DNA of 64,000 nt from Faecalibacterium sp. I3-3-33 (GCF_023347295.1 NZ_CP094469.1:930001-994000), one strand, 5' to 3'. Shown: positions 23,374 to 30,642, counted from the first letter of the stretch. The notes: generated by a model from the sequence alone, not told the origin. Made by a program: numbers and translations.

Positions 23374-23571
23374 ACCGGAAAGCCTCCTTTGTGATATGGG
23401 AATGTTGCAGCCGTTTCAAGACTGCGGTGCTATTATAAGGGAAATTGCAGGGCGGGTAAAACGTATCTTGGATATACCGGCAATGTTCGTTTGGTATTTC
23501 AAAGAAGAAAATACGTTGCGTTTTTGGCGGCTCTGCGGTAGGATAGAAAAAACACGCCGAAAGGAAACTGC

Positions 23572-23802
23572 CGTGACCCTTCAACAACTCCGCTATGTCA
23601 CGGCTGTTCCGGCACCGGCACCATCAGCCATGCAGTGCAGCAGTTCTATATTTCTCAGCCCAGCCTGACCAATGCTATCCGGGAGCTGGAACAGGAAGTG
23701 GGGCTGGCGCTTTCCAAGACGGCAAGCTCTGTGGTGAGCCAGACGCTGCTGGAATATCTGAGATCCACCCGGCAGCAAAAGGATGCACCGCAGATAAAAT
23801 AA
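23572..23802 (+). pseudogene. Internally deleted, frameshifted LysR-family regulator gene
   Basis: The stretch begins GTGACCCTTCAACAACTCCG (TLQQLRYVTAV), is frameshifted, then reads HAVQQFYISQPSLTNAIREL, the LysR helix-turn-helix. It jumps directly to [20 protein letters not shown] and DAPQIK, which matches the final 40 residues of the LysR at 60758-61654. The whole ligand-binding domain is missing. The 3' flank (ATAAGAGCAAATAGCGG...) also matches that gene's terminator region. Confidence 0.85.
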
Positions 23803-23943
23803 GAGCAAATAGCGGATAACGGTATAAAAGCAGCTCTCCGCTTTGCTGAATGGAGACGTGCAGTTGGAACAAGATGGTGGTTCCTTGTTTTTCTGGTAAG
23901 AGCACAGGATTCATGCTATCATAGCAGTCATATTGAAAGACAT

Positions 23944-23986
23944 CCCGCTTGAAAGTGAAAGCTTTACTTTCAGGCGGGACTTTTTG
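23944..23986 (+). terminator. Terminator-like hairpin, copy 1
   Basis: CCCGCTTGAAAGT (23944-23956) pairs with ACTTTCAGGCGGG (23966-23978), then ACTTTTTG. Confidence 0.7.
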
Positions 23987-24101
23987 TTTTTTTATTGTAC
24001 TAAAAATGTTATCCCAGGCATGGAAGTGGAGGTTCATAACTTCGGAGAGCAGCTTCTGGACAATGGTTTTTTGAATTTATAGAAGTCGCATAGAAAGACA
24101 T

Positions 24102-24150
24102 CCCGTCTGAGGGCAAAGCGAAGGTTTTGCTTTTCAGGCGGGATTTTTTT
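24102..24150 (+). terminator. Terminator-like hairpin, copy 2
   Basis: CCCGTCTGA (24102-24110) pairs with TCAGGCGGG (24134-24142), then ATTTTTTT. Related in sequence to the copy at 23944. Confidence 0.7.
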
Positions 24151-24484
24151 GCTTTTTGGGACTGTTGTATACAATATATGGACTAAGAGGGGGGTGACTT
24201 GGACTACGAGTCCATAAACTTTTGCTCGAAAGTACGATACACTATTGTCACGGCAGCGGCCCAGCTCCGAAAGGGAGCAGGAGCCGCAGCCGGGCGGACC
24301 TTGAAAATTGAATATGCAGCTTCAGGTACTTTCAGATAATGATACTTCCGTAATTCGCGGCCCGGTCATAAAGAAGACGGGGTGGCCGAGAGGCCAATGG
24401 AGTGGTGCAAATCCAACGCCTGAATGTTTCCCTTTCTCAGGGGTGCCGGGGGCAAATTAAGAGAAACCATACAAAACCTTTTCC

Positions 24485-24521
24485 AAACGCCGTTCGAGGG
24501 GAACCACGGACGGCGTTTTTA
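24485..24521 (+). terminator. Terminator/attenuator upstream of mazF
   Basis: AAACGCCGT (24485-24493) and ACGGCGTTT (24510-24518) with an inner GTTC-GAGG-GGAAC stem, then TTTT. It separates the hairpin-rich stretch from mazF. Confidence 0.7.
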
Positions 24522-24605
24522 TATATCAGCGAAAAGGAGTAACGGTGCCAGCCGTGAGATGGGTCTGCCGCTGAAAAACTGACAGTTTCGTTTTACCTCC
24601 TGAAC

Positions 24606-24645
24606 AACAGCCGTCGTGGTATCCGTCTGCGGCGGCTGTTTCTTA
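24606..24645 (+). terminator. Second hairpin directly before mazF
   Basis: AACAGCCG (24606-24613) pairs with CGGCTGTT (24633-24640), followed by TCTT, 11 bases before the AAGGAGG of mazF. It may attenuate toxin expression. Confidence 0.5.
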
Positions 24646-24667
24646 CATAAAAAGGAGGTCGATTTTT

Positions 24668-25051
24668 ATGTTATCGAACAATTGGAGATATCTCAGAGGG
24701 GACATCTACTATGCAGACATGGAGCCGCATACCGGCTCGGAACAGGGCGGGAAACGCCCTGTGGTAGTTCTGCAGAACAACATTGGAAACCGTCATTCGC
24801 CTACATTGATCGTTGCAACTGTTACCACCCGGACGGAAAAGAAGAAAAAACAGCCCACCCATGTGCTGGTGGATTCCAACCCGGCCTTTGAAGAACCGTC
24901 CATGATTCTTCTGGAGCAGATCTTCACGATCGATAAATCCCGCATCGAACGCTTTATGGGCTATGCCAGCAGGGCTGAAATGCTCCGCATTGATATGGCT
25001 TTGCTGGTCAGCCTAGCGTTGAACGTTCTCGCCGGGAGCCGCAGCGAATAG
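24668..25051 (+). CDS. mazF: MazF/PemK-family endoribonuclease toxin
   Basis: The 127-residue protein starts with YLRGDIYYADMEPHTGSEQG and continues GKRPVVVLQNN and SPTLIVATVTTRTEKKKKQP, the diagnostic MazF fold with the RPVVV strand and TxxxTT region. MazF toxins cut mRNA at short sequences. No MazE-type antitoxin overlaps it directly; the nearest AbrB-like protein, a MazE-fold candidate, is 475 bases downstream at 25526. ATG 24668 follows AAGGAGG. It is the first gene of the island remnant, and two hairpins lie just upstream. Confidence 0.92.
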   Translation: MLSNNWRYLRGDIYYADMEPHTGSEQGGKRPVVVLQNNIGNRHSPTLIVATVTTRTEKKKKQPTHVLVDSNPAFEEPSMILLEQIFTIDKSRIERFMGYASRAEMLRIDMALLVSLALNVLAGSRSE

Positions 25052-25111
25052 CGGACAACCAGTAACCCGTAAAAATGAGGTGATAGCGATGTAATCGGAG
25101 GTGAGTGAGCC

Positions 25112-25348
25112 ATGCGAAAGAGTGCCCCCATTGAAGTGGTGGTACATTACCCCAAAACGAAAGAGGGATGGGACGAACTCGGGAAACGGGTCGCAACCGC
25201 CCACGCCAACTATGTGATCGAAAAAATCGACCGTCTGAACTGCCCCACATGGCAGAAGCTCGAATTGCTGCAGGCGGTGATCGATACTACCAAAGGAACC
25301 TACAAACCCAAAGAACACCAAAAGCCCGGCTGGCAGCCGAGCCGATAA
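25112..25348 (+). CDS. Small conserved mobile-element protein
   Basis: The 78-residue protein (RKSAPIEVVVHYPKTKEGWD then ELGKRVATAHANYVIEKIDR) ends with a helical stretch (LNCPTWQKLELLQAVIDTTK). Similar short proteins accompany Firmicute integrative elements as far as I recall, but the function is unknown to me. It starts after ATCGGAGGTGAGTGAGCC and ends at a strong terminator that closes the mazF unit. It might be the antitoxin of the MazF toxin, since it is its direct neighbour, though it lacks a recognisable DNA-binding domain. Confidence 0.7.
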   Translation: MRKSAPIEVVVHYPKTKEGWDELGKRVATAHANYVIEKIDRLNCPTWQKLELLQAVIDTTKGTYKPKEHQKPGWQPSR

Positions 25349-25350
25349 AC

Positions 25351-25434
25351 AAAGCCCCACGCTCAACATATGCTTTTCTGCTCTGACCAGAGACGGTCAG
25401 ATTCAGAGGCAGTGTTGAGCGTGGGGCTTTTTGT
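25351..25434 (+). terminator. Terminator after mazF unit
   Basis: An 18-bp stem, AAAGCCCCACGCTCAACA (25351-25368) against 25413-25430, encloses an inner hairpin CTGACC-AGAGAC-GGTCAG and is followed by TTG. Confidence 0.85.
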
Positions 25435-25525
25435 GTTACATAAGTTTTTGGAATTTTGCTGACAAAAAAATCGTTGATTGTTGGCGGCCAATATGGTATT
25501 CTTTTTGTAAGGGAAGGTGAAGTGC

Positions 25526-26059
25526 ATGAATCGTCGCAGCGTGAAAATTATGAGAAGAAAAGCAGGGGGAACAGCGGGCAAGAATGCAGAAAAGTATTCG
25601 GTCAATCTCCCGGCAGTGTGGCTTCATGCGATGGGACTTTCAAAAGAGGACCGGGTAGAACTTTCTTTTGACGGTGAAAAAATCACCGTCCGACCGCTTG
25701 CATCAACAGACTCGGAACTGTTCCGCAGAAATGCAGAACAGAAAGGACATCAGCTGAAAGAATATCGGTATTATGACGGAGATACGTTGTGTACCGTGAT
25801 TTTGGCAGATTTTACAGCGGAGCAGATCTGCATCGAAAACAAAGTTGACGAAATACTGGATACTGCGTTTGGTGTGAACGAAACGCCCTCATGGGAAGAC
25901 TTCCTGGCCTTTCTGGCAGACCGATGCATTCCGAAAACACGAAAGGGCTTGGATTACTATCTGGATGCTGTTGGCGTTCCGGAATATGACCCGGTTCTGC
26001 TTGTTGAAAAGACGCAGGGAAGAATGGCGGAGGATCACAAATGGCTGGAAATTATTTGA
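25526..26059 (+). CDS. AbrB/SpoVT-fold antitoxin-like protein
   Basis: The 177-residue protein has an N-terminal swapped-hairpin AbrB-like domain (residues about 8-60: GTAGKNAEKYSVNLPAVWLH then GLSKEDRVELSFDGEKITVR) followed by a helical extension of about 115 residues with EILDTAFGVNETPSWEDFLA. AbrB/MazE domains bind DNA and often neutralise toxins. It overlaps the start of the HipA-like kinase gene by 19 bases, a strong sign of a linked pair. ATG 25526 has AAGGTG six bases upstream. Confidence 0.82.
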   Translation: MNRRSVKIMRRKAGGTAGKNAEKYSVNLPAVWLHAMGLSKEDRVELSFDGEKITVRPLASTDSELFRRNAEQKGHQLKEYRYYDGDTLCTVILADFTAEQICIENKVDEILDTAFGVNETPSWEDFLAFLADRCIPKTRKGLDYYLDAVGVPEYDPVLLVEKTQGRMAEDHKWLEII

Positions 26060-26877
26060 CGCTGCATACCAACGACAGGGTTGTGGTGACGACTTCGCGC
26101 GGAAATCAGGAAAAATGGTTCGATACGGAGAAAAATCTCTGGTATAAGGCAGACGGTGGCTGTTTTGAGGCGCTGGCTGAAGCCGTTTCCAGTGAAGTTC
26201 TGCGCAATTTCACAAATGCGGCTCGGCTGCCGGGAATCTCCGTGGCAAATTACTGGGTCGGTACGGCCGAGGTTCATGGTTTGAAACGAGTGGTCTCGGT
26301 GAGTGAGAATTTCAAAAGGGAAGATGAGAGCCTTATTACTGCAAATACGATCCTGAAGAACAGTCTGGGAACAGGCTATCTGGAAGAATTTAACCGCAGG
26401 ACAAGCCTAAAAGAGAGAATCCGGCTTCTCGTGGATGCAATGGGAGAGGCGACCGGAATGCAAAATATGGGCGAGTATCTTACGACATTGTTTGAGATCG
26501 ATGCACTTTTTTTGAATCAGGACAGACATCTGAACAACATTGCGCTGATCCGGGATAAATTTGGTTATAAGCCCTGCCCGATTTTTGACTGCGGAGATTC
26601 ATTCTTACTGGATTTTGCTTTGTACAGCCCTGAAATTGAAAGCCGTGCATATCTGACAAAGGCACAGTGCCTTCCGTTCAAATCTCGATTTACGCAGACA
26701 GTGCATACGGCACAAGCTCTTTACGGGAAGCAGCTTGAGGTGAATATTGATAGAGCAAGTATTGATACGATCCTCGACAAATATCTGTGCTATTACCCGA
26801 AACAATTCCACTTTTTGCTGAAAGAGCGTATCGAAACCGTCCTGATGGAGCAGCAGAAAAAGCTTTTTGAAAAGTAA
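26041..26877 (+). CDS. HipA-like kinase (first of two)
   Basis: The 278-residue protein resembles the catalytic C-terminal half of HipA-type kinases, without the usual N-subdomain. Residues 159-166 NQDRHLNN hold the catalytic Asp161 (DRH motif with Asn165 as metal ligand), and FDCGDS at 182-187 carries the metal-binding Asp183. The region WFDTEKNLWYKADGGCFEAL should form the nucleotide-binding lobe. HipA kinases phosphorylate a tRNA synthetase or other targets. The gene overlaps the AbrB-like gene by 19 bases and is AT-richer than the core genome. Confidence 0.75.
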   Translation: MAGNYLTLHTNDRVVVTTSRGNQEKWFDTEKNLWYKADGGCFEALAEAVSSEVLRNFTNAARLPGISVANYWVGTAEVHGLKRVVSVSENFKREDESLITANTILKNSLGTGYLEEFNRRTSLKERIRLLVDAMGEATGMQNMGEYLTTLFEIDALFLNQDRHLNNIALIRDKFGYKPCPIFDCGDSFLLDFALYSPEIESRAYLTKAQCLPFKSRFTQTVHTAQALYGKQLEVNIDRASIDTILDKYLCYYPKQFHFLLKERIETVLMEQQKKLFEK

Positions 26878-26883
26878 AAGCGC

Positions 26884-26912
26884 TTGTATTAAATGAAAAA
26901 AGAGGGTAGTAT
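26884..26912 (+). promoter_or_regulatory. Promoter upstream of second HipA-like gene
   Basis: TTGTAT (26884-26889) and TAGTAT (26907-26912) with a 17-bp spacer, 36 bases before the start of the 26948 gene. It would let that kinase be made independently of the AbrB/kinase pair. Confidence 0.5.
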
Positions 26913-26947
26913 AAACATATCTACAGAATGCAAGAGGTAGGGAGTGG

Positions 26948-28033
26948 GTGAGTAAGATGGTCTATGAAATCATGCATCGAGAGAACTGCGTGGCACAAAT
27001 CAGCACGGTGGGTGAATGCAAAATTTACCTCAAAGATTTTATGCCGTATGATTTGATGCTGGAAGAATCGAATGATTTCGATAAGCGAATCAAAAATGCG
27101 ATGAGCTTTTATTCTTGGTGTGCTTCTCGGATGATACCACCTGACCGCACCTATGCAAAGGAAATTCTGAACAGCATTGGCGCATCGCAGAGTGTGACAG
27201 ACCGAGATCGCGCCCAGATTGCGCTTTCGTATCATTGTTTATCCCTTCTGGATGTGTTCTGGGTGAAAGAAGAAAACGAGAAGATTCGATTCGAGGATAT
27301 CAACCTTTTTGCACACTCCTTAAGCAATGCGCTTGTGGATATTGCGCTGCGGGGGCACCAAATGACGGTGACAAACGCCCATCTTCTGGCAAATGACCTG
27401 TCTACGGGCGGCTTGTACCCCAAGGCGTGGGTGCGAAAAGAGGATGGCTTCTATCTTTACAAGGATGGTGGCAGGGAAGCGGTGGAACGTGAAGTGCTGG
27501 CAAGCAAAATCTGCCGGTGCTTTGAATGCCATCAGGTACTGTATGAGCAGGGGATGTTTGAAAATGAGCCGGTTTCTATCAGCAAAATCATGACATCTCA
27601 GCGATACAGTCTTGTGACCTATGCAGCCTATGACGTCTACTGCACGAACCATGATTGGAACACGCTGGATAAGATCTTAGAGTTGGATGCTCCCAGCTAC
27701 TATATGATGAACATTCTGGATTATCTGGTGGGCAATACCGACCGTCATTGGGAAAATTGGGGTCTGCTGGTAGACAACGAAACCAATCAGCCTATCCGTC
27801 TGCATGACCTGATGGACTTCAACCGGGCGTTTCAGCAGTACGACACGCCAGAAGGCGCAAACTGTCTGACCGTGGGAAAACGCCATCTGAGCCAAAAAGA
27901 TGCTGCAGTGGAAGCGGTGCGAAACATCGGACTGAACCAAGCCCGTCAGGTGGAGCACACCGTATTCTCCGAGCATCCGGCATGGAAAGCAACGTTTGAA
28001 GAACGACTGCGTGTTTTACGGAACGCCATGTAA
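26948..28033 (+). CDS. HipA-like kinase (second of two), larger
   Basis: The 361-residue protein carries the same motif set as its neighbour: LVGNTDRHWENWGLLVD with Asp265-Arg-His267 and Asn270, and LMDFNRAF with Asp290. The N-terminal part (residues about 1-130) has no clear counterpart in the first kinase and is helical. The start codon is GTG 26948 or ATG 26957; spacing from GAGGT favours the GTG. The gene ends at a strong terminator. Two related kinases behind one AbrB-like gene are unlike canonical HipBA. Confidence 0.72.
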   Translation: MSKMVYEIMHRENCVAQISTVGECKIYLKDFMPYDLMLEESNDFDKRIKNAMSFYSWCASRMIPPDRTYAKEILNSIGASQSVTDRDRAQIALSYHCLSLLDVFWVKEENEKIRFEDINLFAHSLSNALVDIALRGHQMTVTNAHLLANDLSTGGLYPKAWVRKEDGFYLYKDGGREAVEREVLASKICRCFECHQVLYEQGMFENEPVSISKIMTSQRYSLVTYAAYDVYCTNHDWNTLDKILELDAPSYYMMNILDYLVGNTDRHWENWGLLVDNETNQPIRLHDLMDFNRAFQQYDTPEGANCLTVGKRHLSQKDAAVEAVRNIGLNQARQVEHTVFSEHPAWKATFEERLRVLRNAM

Positions 28034-28079
28034 GATAGAGCGAATAGCAGAATAATTAAAACAGGATGATTCCATAACG

Positions 28080-28127
28080 AAAGCCCGTCTGCGCTGCCAC
28101 ATATCGTGGCTTGCAGACGAGCTTTTT
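28080..28127 (+). terminator. Terminator after HipA-like genes
   Basis: AAAGCCCGTCTGC pairs with GCAGACGAGCTTT around an inner CCAC-ATATC-GTGG stem, then TTCG. Confidence 0.82.
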
Positions 28128-28155
28128 CGTTTGACCAGAGAAAAATTACCATACC

Positions 28156-28686
28156 TCACATACGAAGCATAGATGGAAAATCGGAACCAAGGTTTTCCAC
28201 CAAATGGCAAAAGCACTTCTGACTGATGGTCTTTTGTCCACTTTCCCAGCAGCGGATGCTTGTCCGGCTGACCTTTGCATGGTCGGCAAGCTGCTGACGG
28301 CTCCAGCCTTTTGACTCCCGGTATCTGCGGAGGAAGTCACCGCCGCCCCGGTGCAGAAACAGGGTGTAGTCGTCCAGAATGTCCTCTACCGGGATGCCGT
28401 AAAGGGCAGCGAGCTTGTCCGCAAGTTCGGGCGTGAAGCTGCGGTGAAATGCGCCGCTTTCCAGATCCCGATAGAGCCATTCCTCCATGCCCACCATGGC
28501 AGCAACCTCTTTTTGCAGCAGGTCAAGACCATAGCGGCACCAGCGCAGACGGTCCCATGGGTTCGGGATGTCGGCGTAAGAGTGGTACATACGGAAGAAC
28601 GCCTGCGCCTCTACGGTGGTGCGGGGGCCTGCCAAACTTACCTGTAAGATGTATAGAGGGGTTAGACCACAACCCTCACATGACAC
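28156..28686 (-). CDS. XRE-type protein with two helix-turn-helix units
   Basis: The frame (176 residues from ATG 28686) holds two Cro/CI-like domains: LDLLQKEVAAMVGMEEWLYR with LAALYGIPVEDILDDYTLFL, and FLRRYRESKGWSRQQLADHA with SRTSIRCWESGQKTISQKCF. An upstream N-terminal segment (EAQAFFRMYHSYADIPNPWD) is seen in similar regulators. The start is uncertain: ATG 28686 extends the frame without a good ribosome site, and an internal ATG at 28590 is possible. It is transcribed toward the kinase genes and probably regulates the island. Confidence 0.72.
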   Translation of the reverse strand: MSCEGCGLTPLYILQVSLAGPRTTVEAQAFFRMYHSYADIPNPWDRLRWCRYGLDLLQKEVAAMVGMEEWLYRDLESGAFHRSFTPELADKLAALYGIPVEDILDDYTLFLHRGGGDFLRRYRESKGWSRQQLADHAKVSRTSIRCWESGQKTISQKCFCHLVENLGSDFPSMLRM

Positions 28687-28802
28687 CCTCTGAAGCAGAA
28701 AAAAGGAACCGCTCTCTCGGCTCCAAAAAATCCATTTTGACGTAGATGCGTCATTGCGCGAAAGAGGTGGATTCTCTTTTCCATCCCAAAGTGCGCTGGG
28801 GA

Positions 28803-29162
28803 AAGGATAGCATTTTCAATGCAGCGGCTTGCATAGGTGGAAAACCGCGCCTTGCGTGTGGCATCAAAGGCATCTACCGCTTTCATCAGCCCAATGGTGC
28901 CGATGGAAACAAGATCCTCCTGATCGCCCGGCAGGGCGTAATATTTTTTTACGATGTGCGCCACCAGCCGCAGATTGTGGCGGATCAGCTTTTCCCGGGC
29001 GGCGGCATCCCCGGCGCGCAGGGCGCTGAAAGCGGCGGCTTCCTCCCGGGCTGTGAGCGGACGCGAAAAGCAGCCACTTTCCAGATGAAGCGCCAGAAAC
29101 AGAAATTTTGTGGCGAAAAATTGCAGTAAGGTCAGCAGCACACGATATCCCTCCCGGTACAT
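28803..29162 (-). pseudogene. sigK: Truncated sporulation sigma factor sigK (N-terminal part only)
   Basis: From ATG 29162 (minus strand) 120 codons read like a sigma-K precursor: a hydrophobic pro-segment (LLTLLQFFATKFLFLALHLE), PLTAREEAAAFSALRAGDAA, LIRHNLRLVAHIVKKYY, DQEDLVSIGTIGLMKAVDAF and FSTYASRCIENAIL. Similarity then stops abruptly within region 2, and unrelated sequence of the XRE side follows. Regions 3 and 4 are absent from the window. In other Firmicutes sigK is interrupted at roughly this place by skin-type elements. Confidence 0.85.
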
Positions 29163-29215
29163 AGTTGTTAGATTGTATGAGCCGGGGCGCGGATAGTTGC
29201 CGGAGAAGCCTTTTG

Positions 29216-29282
29216 TGCGCGGTATCTTTTCCGCAGGGAAAAAGCGTGGTATACTGAGGGGGATAACTCGGAAGTTGTGGAG
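29216..29282 (+). repeat. Module A copy 4 (promoter half)
   Basis: GCGCGGTATCTTTTCCGCAG, GGAAAAAGCG, TGGTATACTGAGGG (TATACT 29250-29255), GGATAACTCGGAAGTTGTGG, AGG. The terminator half is absent. It drives the deaminase gene at 29292. Confidence 0.75.
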
Positions 29283-29291
29283 GAAAATCAA

Positions 29292-29726
29292 ATGGATATT
29301 TGGGAAAGAATGTATGAAAAAGCGAAAGAGCAATATCATCCAGAGGAAGTATCTCCCTTTATATATGCGCACAATGTAGTTTGTACAATAGAAGCTGAAA
29401 ACGGAGATATCTATACGGGATTCTGCATTGAAAGTTGCAGCGGAGTGATGAATATTTGTGCCGATAGACTTGCTGCACTGAATATGTATGCTAACAGTGG
29501 TCAGACAAAAATAAAAAGATTTATAGCATTCCGCGACAGCGCGCCAAACGGAGGCGGGAGCGGCATGCCATGTGGTGCTTGTCAGGAATTCTTTTATCAA
29601 TTAAATGAAGCAAACGAAGATATGGAAATCATGGTTGATTATGAAAAACGAGAAACTGTAACATTAAAAGAACTTATGCCGAATTGGTGGGGAAAGGAAC
29701 GTTACGCTGAGGCAAAGAGGAATTGA
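29292..29726 (+). CDS. Cytidine/blasticidin-type deaminase family, AT-rich cargo
   Basis: The 144-residue protein has the deaminase zinc fold with MNICADRLAALNMYANSGQ and SGMPCGACQEFFYQL. The PCGAC pair should bind zinc with the Cys of CAD, but the catalytic Glu of (C/H)AE is replaced by Asp, which is unusual and may reduce or change activity. ATG 29292 has GGAGG nine bases upstream within the module A leader. Base composition is much more AT-rich than the flanks. After its stop comes CAACTTCGCGTTTG, like the starts of module C, then a short terminator and a full module C. Confidence 0.82.
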   Translation: MDIWERMYEKAKEQYHPEEVSPFIYAHNVVCTIEAENGDIYTGFCIESCSGVMNICADRLAALNMYANSGQTKIKRFIAFRDSAPNGGGSGMPCGACQEFFYQLNEANEDMEIMVDYEKRETVTLKELMPNWWGKERYAEAKRN

Positions 29727-29760
29727 CAACTTCGCGTTTGTGGAGCGAAGCGGAACAATG

Positions 29761-29780
29761 AAAGCCCCAGTGGGGCTTTT
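29761..29780 (+). terminator. Short terminator after deaminase gene
   Basis: AAAGCCCC-AGT-GGGGCTTTT. Confidence 0.75.
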
Positions 29781-29825
29781 AAGCGACAGAACGGTCTTGC
29801 GCAGCAAGATGGAGGGGCCTCGCCC

Positions 29826-29909
29826 CGACAAGTTCCCATTTATCGAGTGACGAAAACAATACATCCTTCTGCGGACAACCCCAAAACGGTTGTCCGCTCT
29901 TTTTATGCC
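29826..29909 (+). repeat. Module C copy 1 (3' terminator module)
   Basis: AGTTCCCATTTATCGAGTGA, CGAAAACAATACATCCTTCT, hairpin GCGGACAACC/GGTTGTCCGC and CTTTTTATGCC. It is closely similar to 62815-62893 after the hydrolase gene. Both lie behind genes that have module A in front. Confidence 0.78.
29871..29904 (+). terminator. Terminator in module C copy 1
   Basis: GCGGACAACC (29871-29880) pairs perfectly with GGTTGTCCGC (29888-29897), then TCTTTTT. Confidence 0.85.
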
Positions 29910-29976
29910 AGCGCATCTTGGCGGGGGGGGGAGAGAACTGCCCGGCGAAACCGTCTGCGGGCGGCGCATGGAGCGG

Positions 29977-30642
29977 TCAACGGGTCAACAGCTCAAAATG
30001 ATTCCGTTTGGTGACCAGCAGCCCTTCCTTTTGCAGCTTGGAAAGCTCCACCGACATGGCGGCACGCTCCACGCAGAGAAAATCCGCCAGCTGCTGACGG
30101 TCAAAGGGAATGTCAAAGGAGAGGGACGACTGCCGGATGGACTCGGCGGACAGGTAGGACAGCAGCTTTTCCCGGGTGGTGCGCTTGCTGATATGGGTGA
30201 TCTTCTCGTTGAAGAGCAATATTTTGTTTGCCAGAACGCTGACCAGATTGCGGATGAGTTTCTGGTGATGGTCGCAGGCGGTGGGGCAGGAGGTGAGCAG
30301 CCGCTTGACGTTCAGCAGCAGGATCTCGCAATCCTCCTCTGCCACCACGCTGATGTTCAGGATGGCACCGGGGGTAGCGGCGTAAGGCTCGCCGAAAAAG
30401 TCCCCGGTGTTGCACTTGGACAGGATGTTGCGGTGTCCCCAAAGATCCTCCTGGATCACAAGGGTGGAACCGGACAACATAAGCCCCATGACCTCCGTGG
30501 AATCTCCGGCACGGAAGATATAGGCGCCCCGGGGACGGGTGATTTTCGCTGCACTGACACAGTGCAGGATGGACAAAATCTCATCGTCGGTAAGCCCGGT
30601 AAAGAAGGGGCAGCTCCGCAGAACAGGCAGATATTTTTGCAT
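29977..30642 (-). CDS. Crp/Fnr-family transcriptional regulator
   Basis: The 221-residue protein has a cyclic-nucleotide-binding-like sensor domain (LPVLRSCPFFTGLTDDEILS ... GDFFGEPYAATPG) and a C-terminal HTH_Crp domain (FDRQQLADFLCVERAAMSVE with LSKLQKEGLLVTKRNHFELL). It is divergent from the ferredoxin-hcp operon with about 100 bases between the starts. This suggests that it regulates hcp, as related Crp-type regulators do in response to nitrosative stress. No Fnr-type iron-sulfur cysteines are arranged in the usual cluster. Confidence 0.92.
   Translation of the reverse strand: MQKYLPVLRSCPFFTGLTDDEILSILHCVSAAKITRPRGAYIFRAGDSTEVMGLMLSGSTLVIQEDLWGHRNILSKCNTGDFFGEPYAATPGAILNISVVAEEDCEILLLNVKRLLTSCPTACDHHQKLIRNLVSVLANKILLFNEKITHISKRTTREKLLSYLSAESIRQSSLSFDIPFDRQQLADFLCVERAAMSVELSKLQKEGLLVTKRNHFELLTR

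Larger units (their letters stand above)
23803..24667. other. Gene-free stretch at left edge of island
   Basis: No protein gene is supported. It holds two related terminator-like elements (23934-23986 and 24093-24150) that share GAAAGACATCCCG...TCAGGCGGGA. From 24180 to 24525 lies a series of hairpins: TGGACT-ACG-AGTCCA, GCTCC-GAAAG-GGAGC, GGTGGCCGAGAGGCC, CCTGA...TCAGG, and AAACGCCGT...ACGGCGTTTTT. A further hairpin, AACAGCCG...CGGCTGTT (24606-24640), sits just before mazF. The second half may be a leader, structured RNA or transfer-origin remnant of the mobile element. Confidence 0.6.

Noticed and set aside
24378..24470. tRNA-like stretch GGTGGCCGAGAGGCC
   Set aside because: Resembles a D-arm, but no acceptor stem, anticodon arm or T-loop can be folded around it.
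24616..24891. Open frame overlapping the start of mazF
   Set aside because: Different frame from mazF, whose product is clearly recognisable; this one is a shadow.
28662..29600. Long N-terminal extension of the sigK frame
   Set aside because: The part upstream of ATG 29162 shows no similarity to sigma factors and overlaps module A and the deaminase gene.
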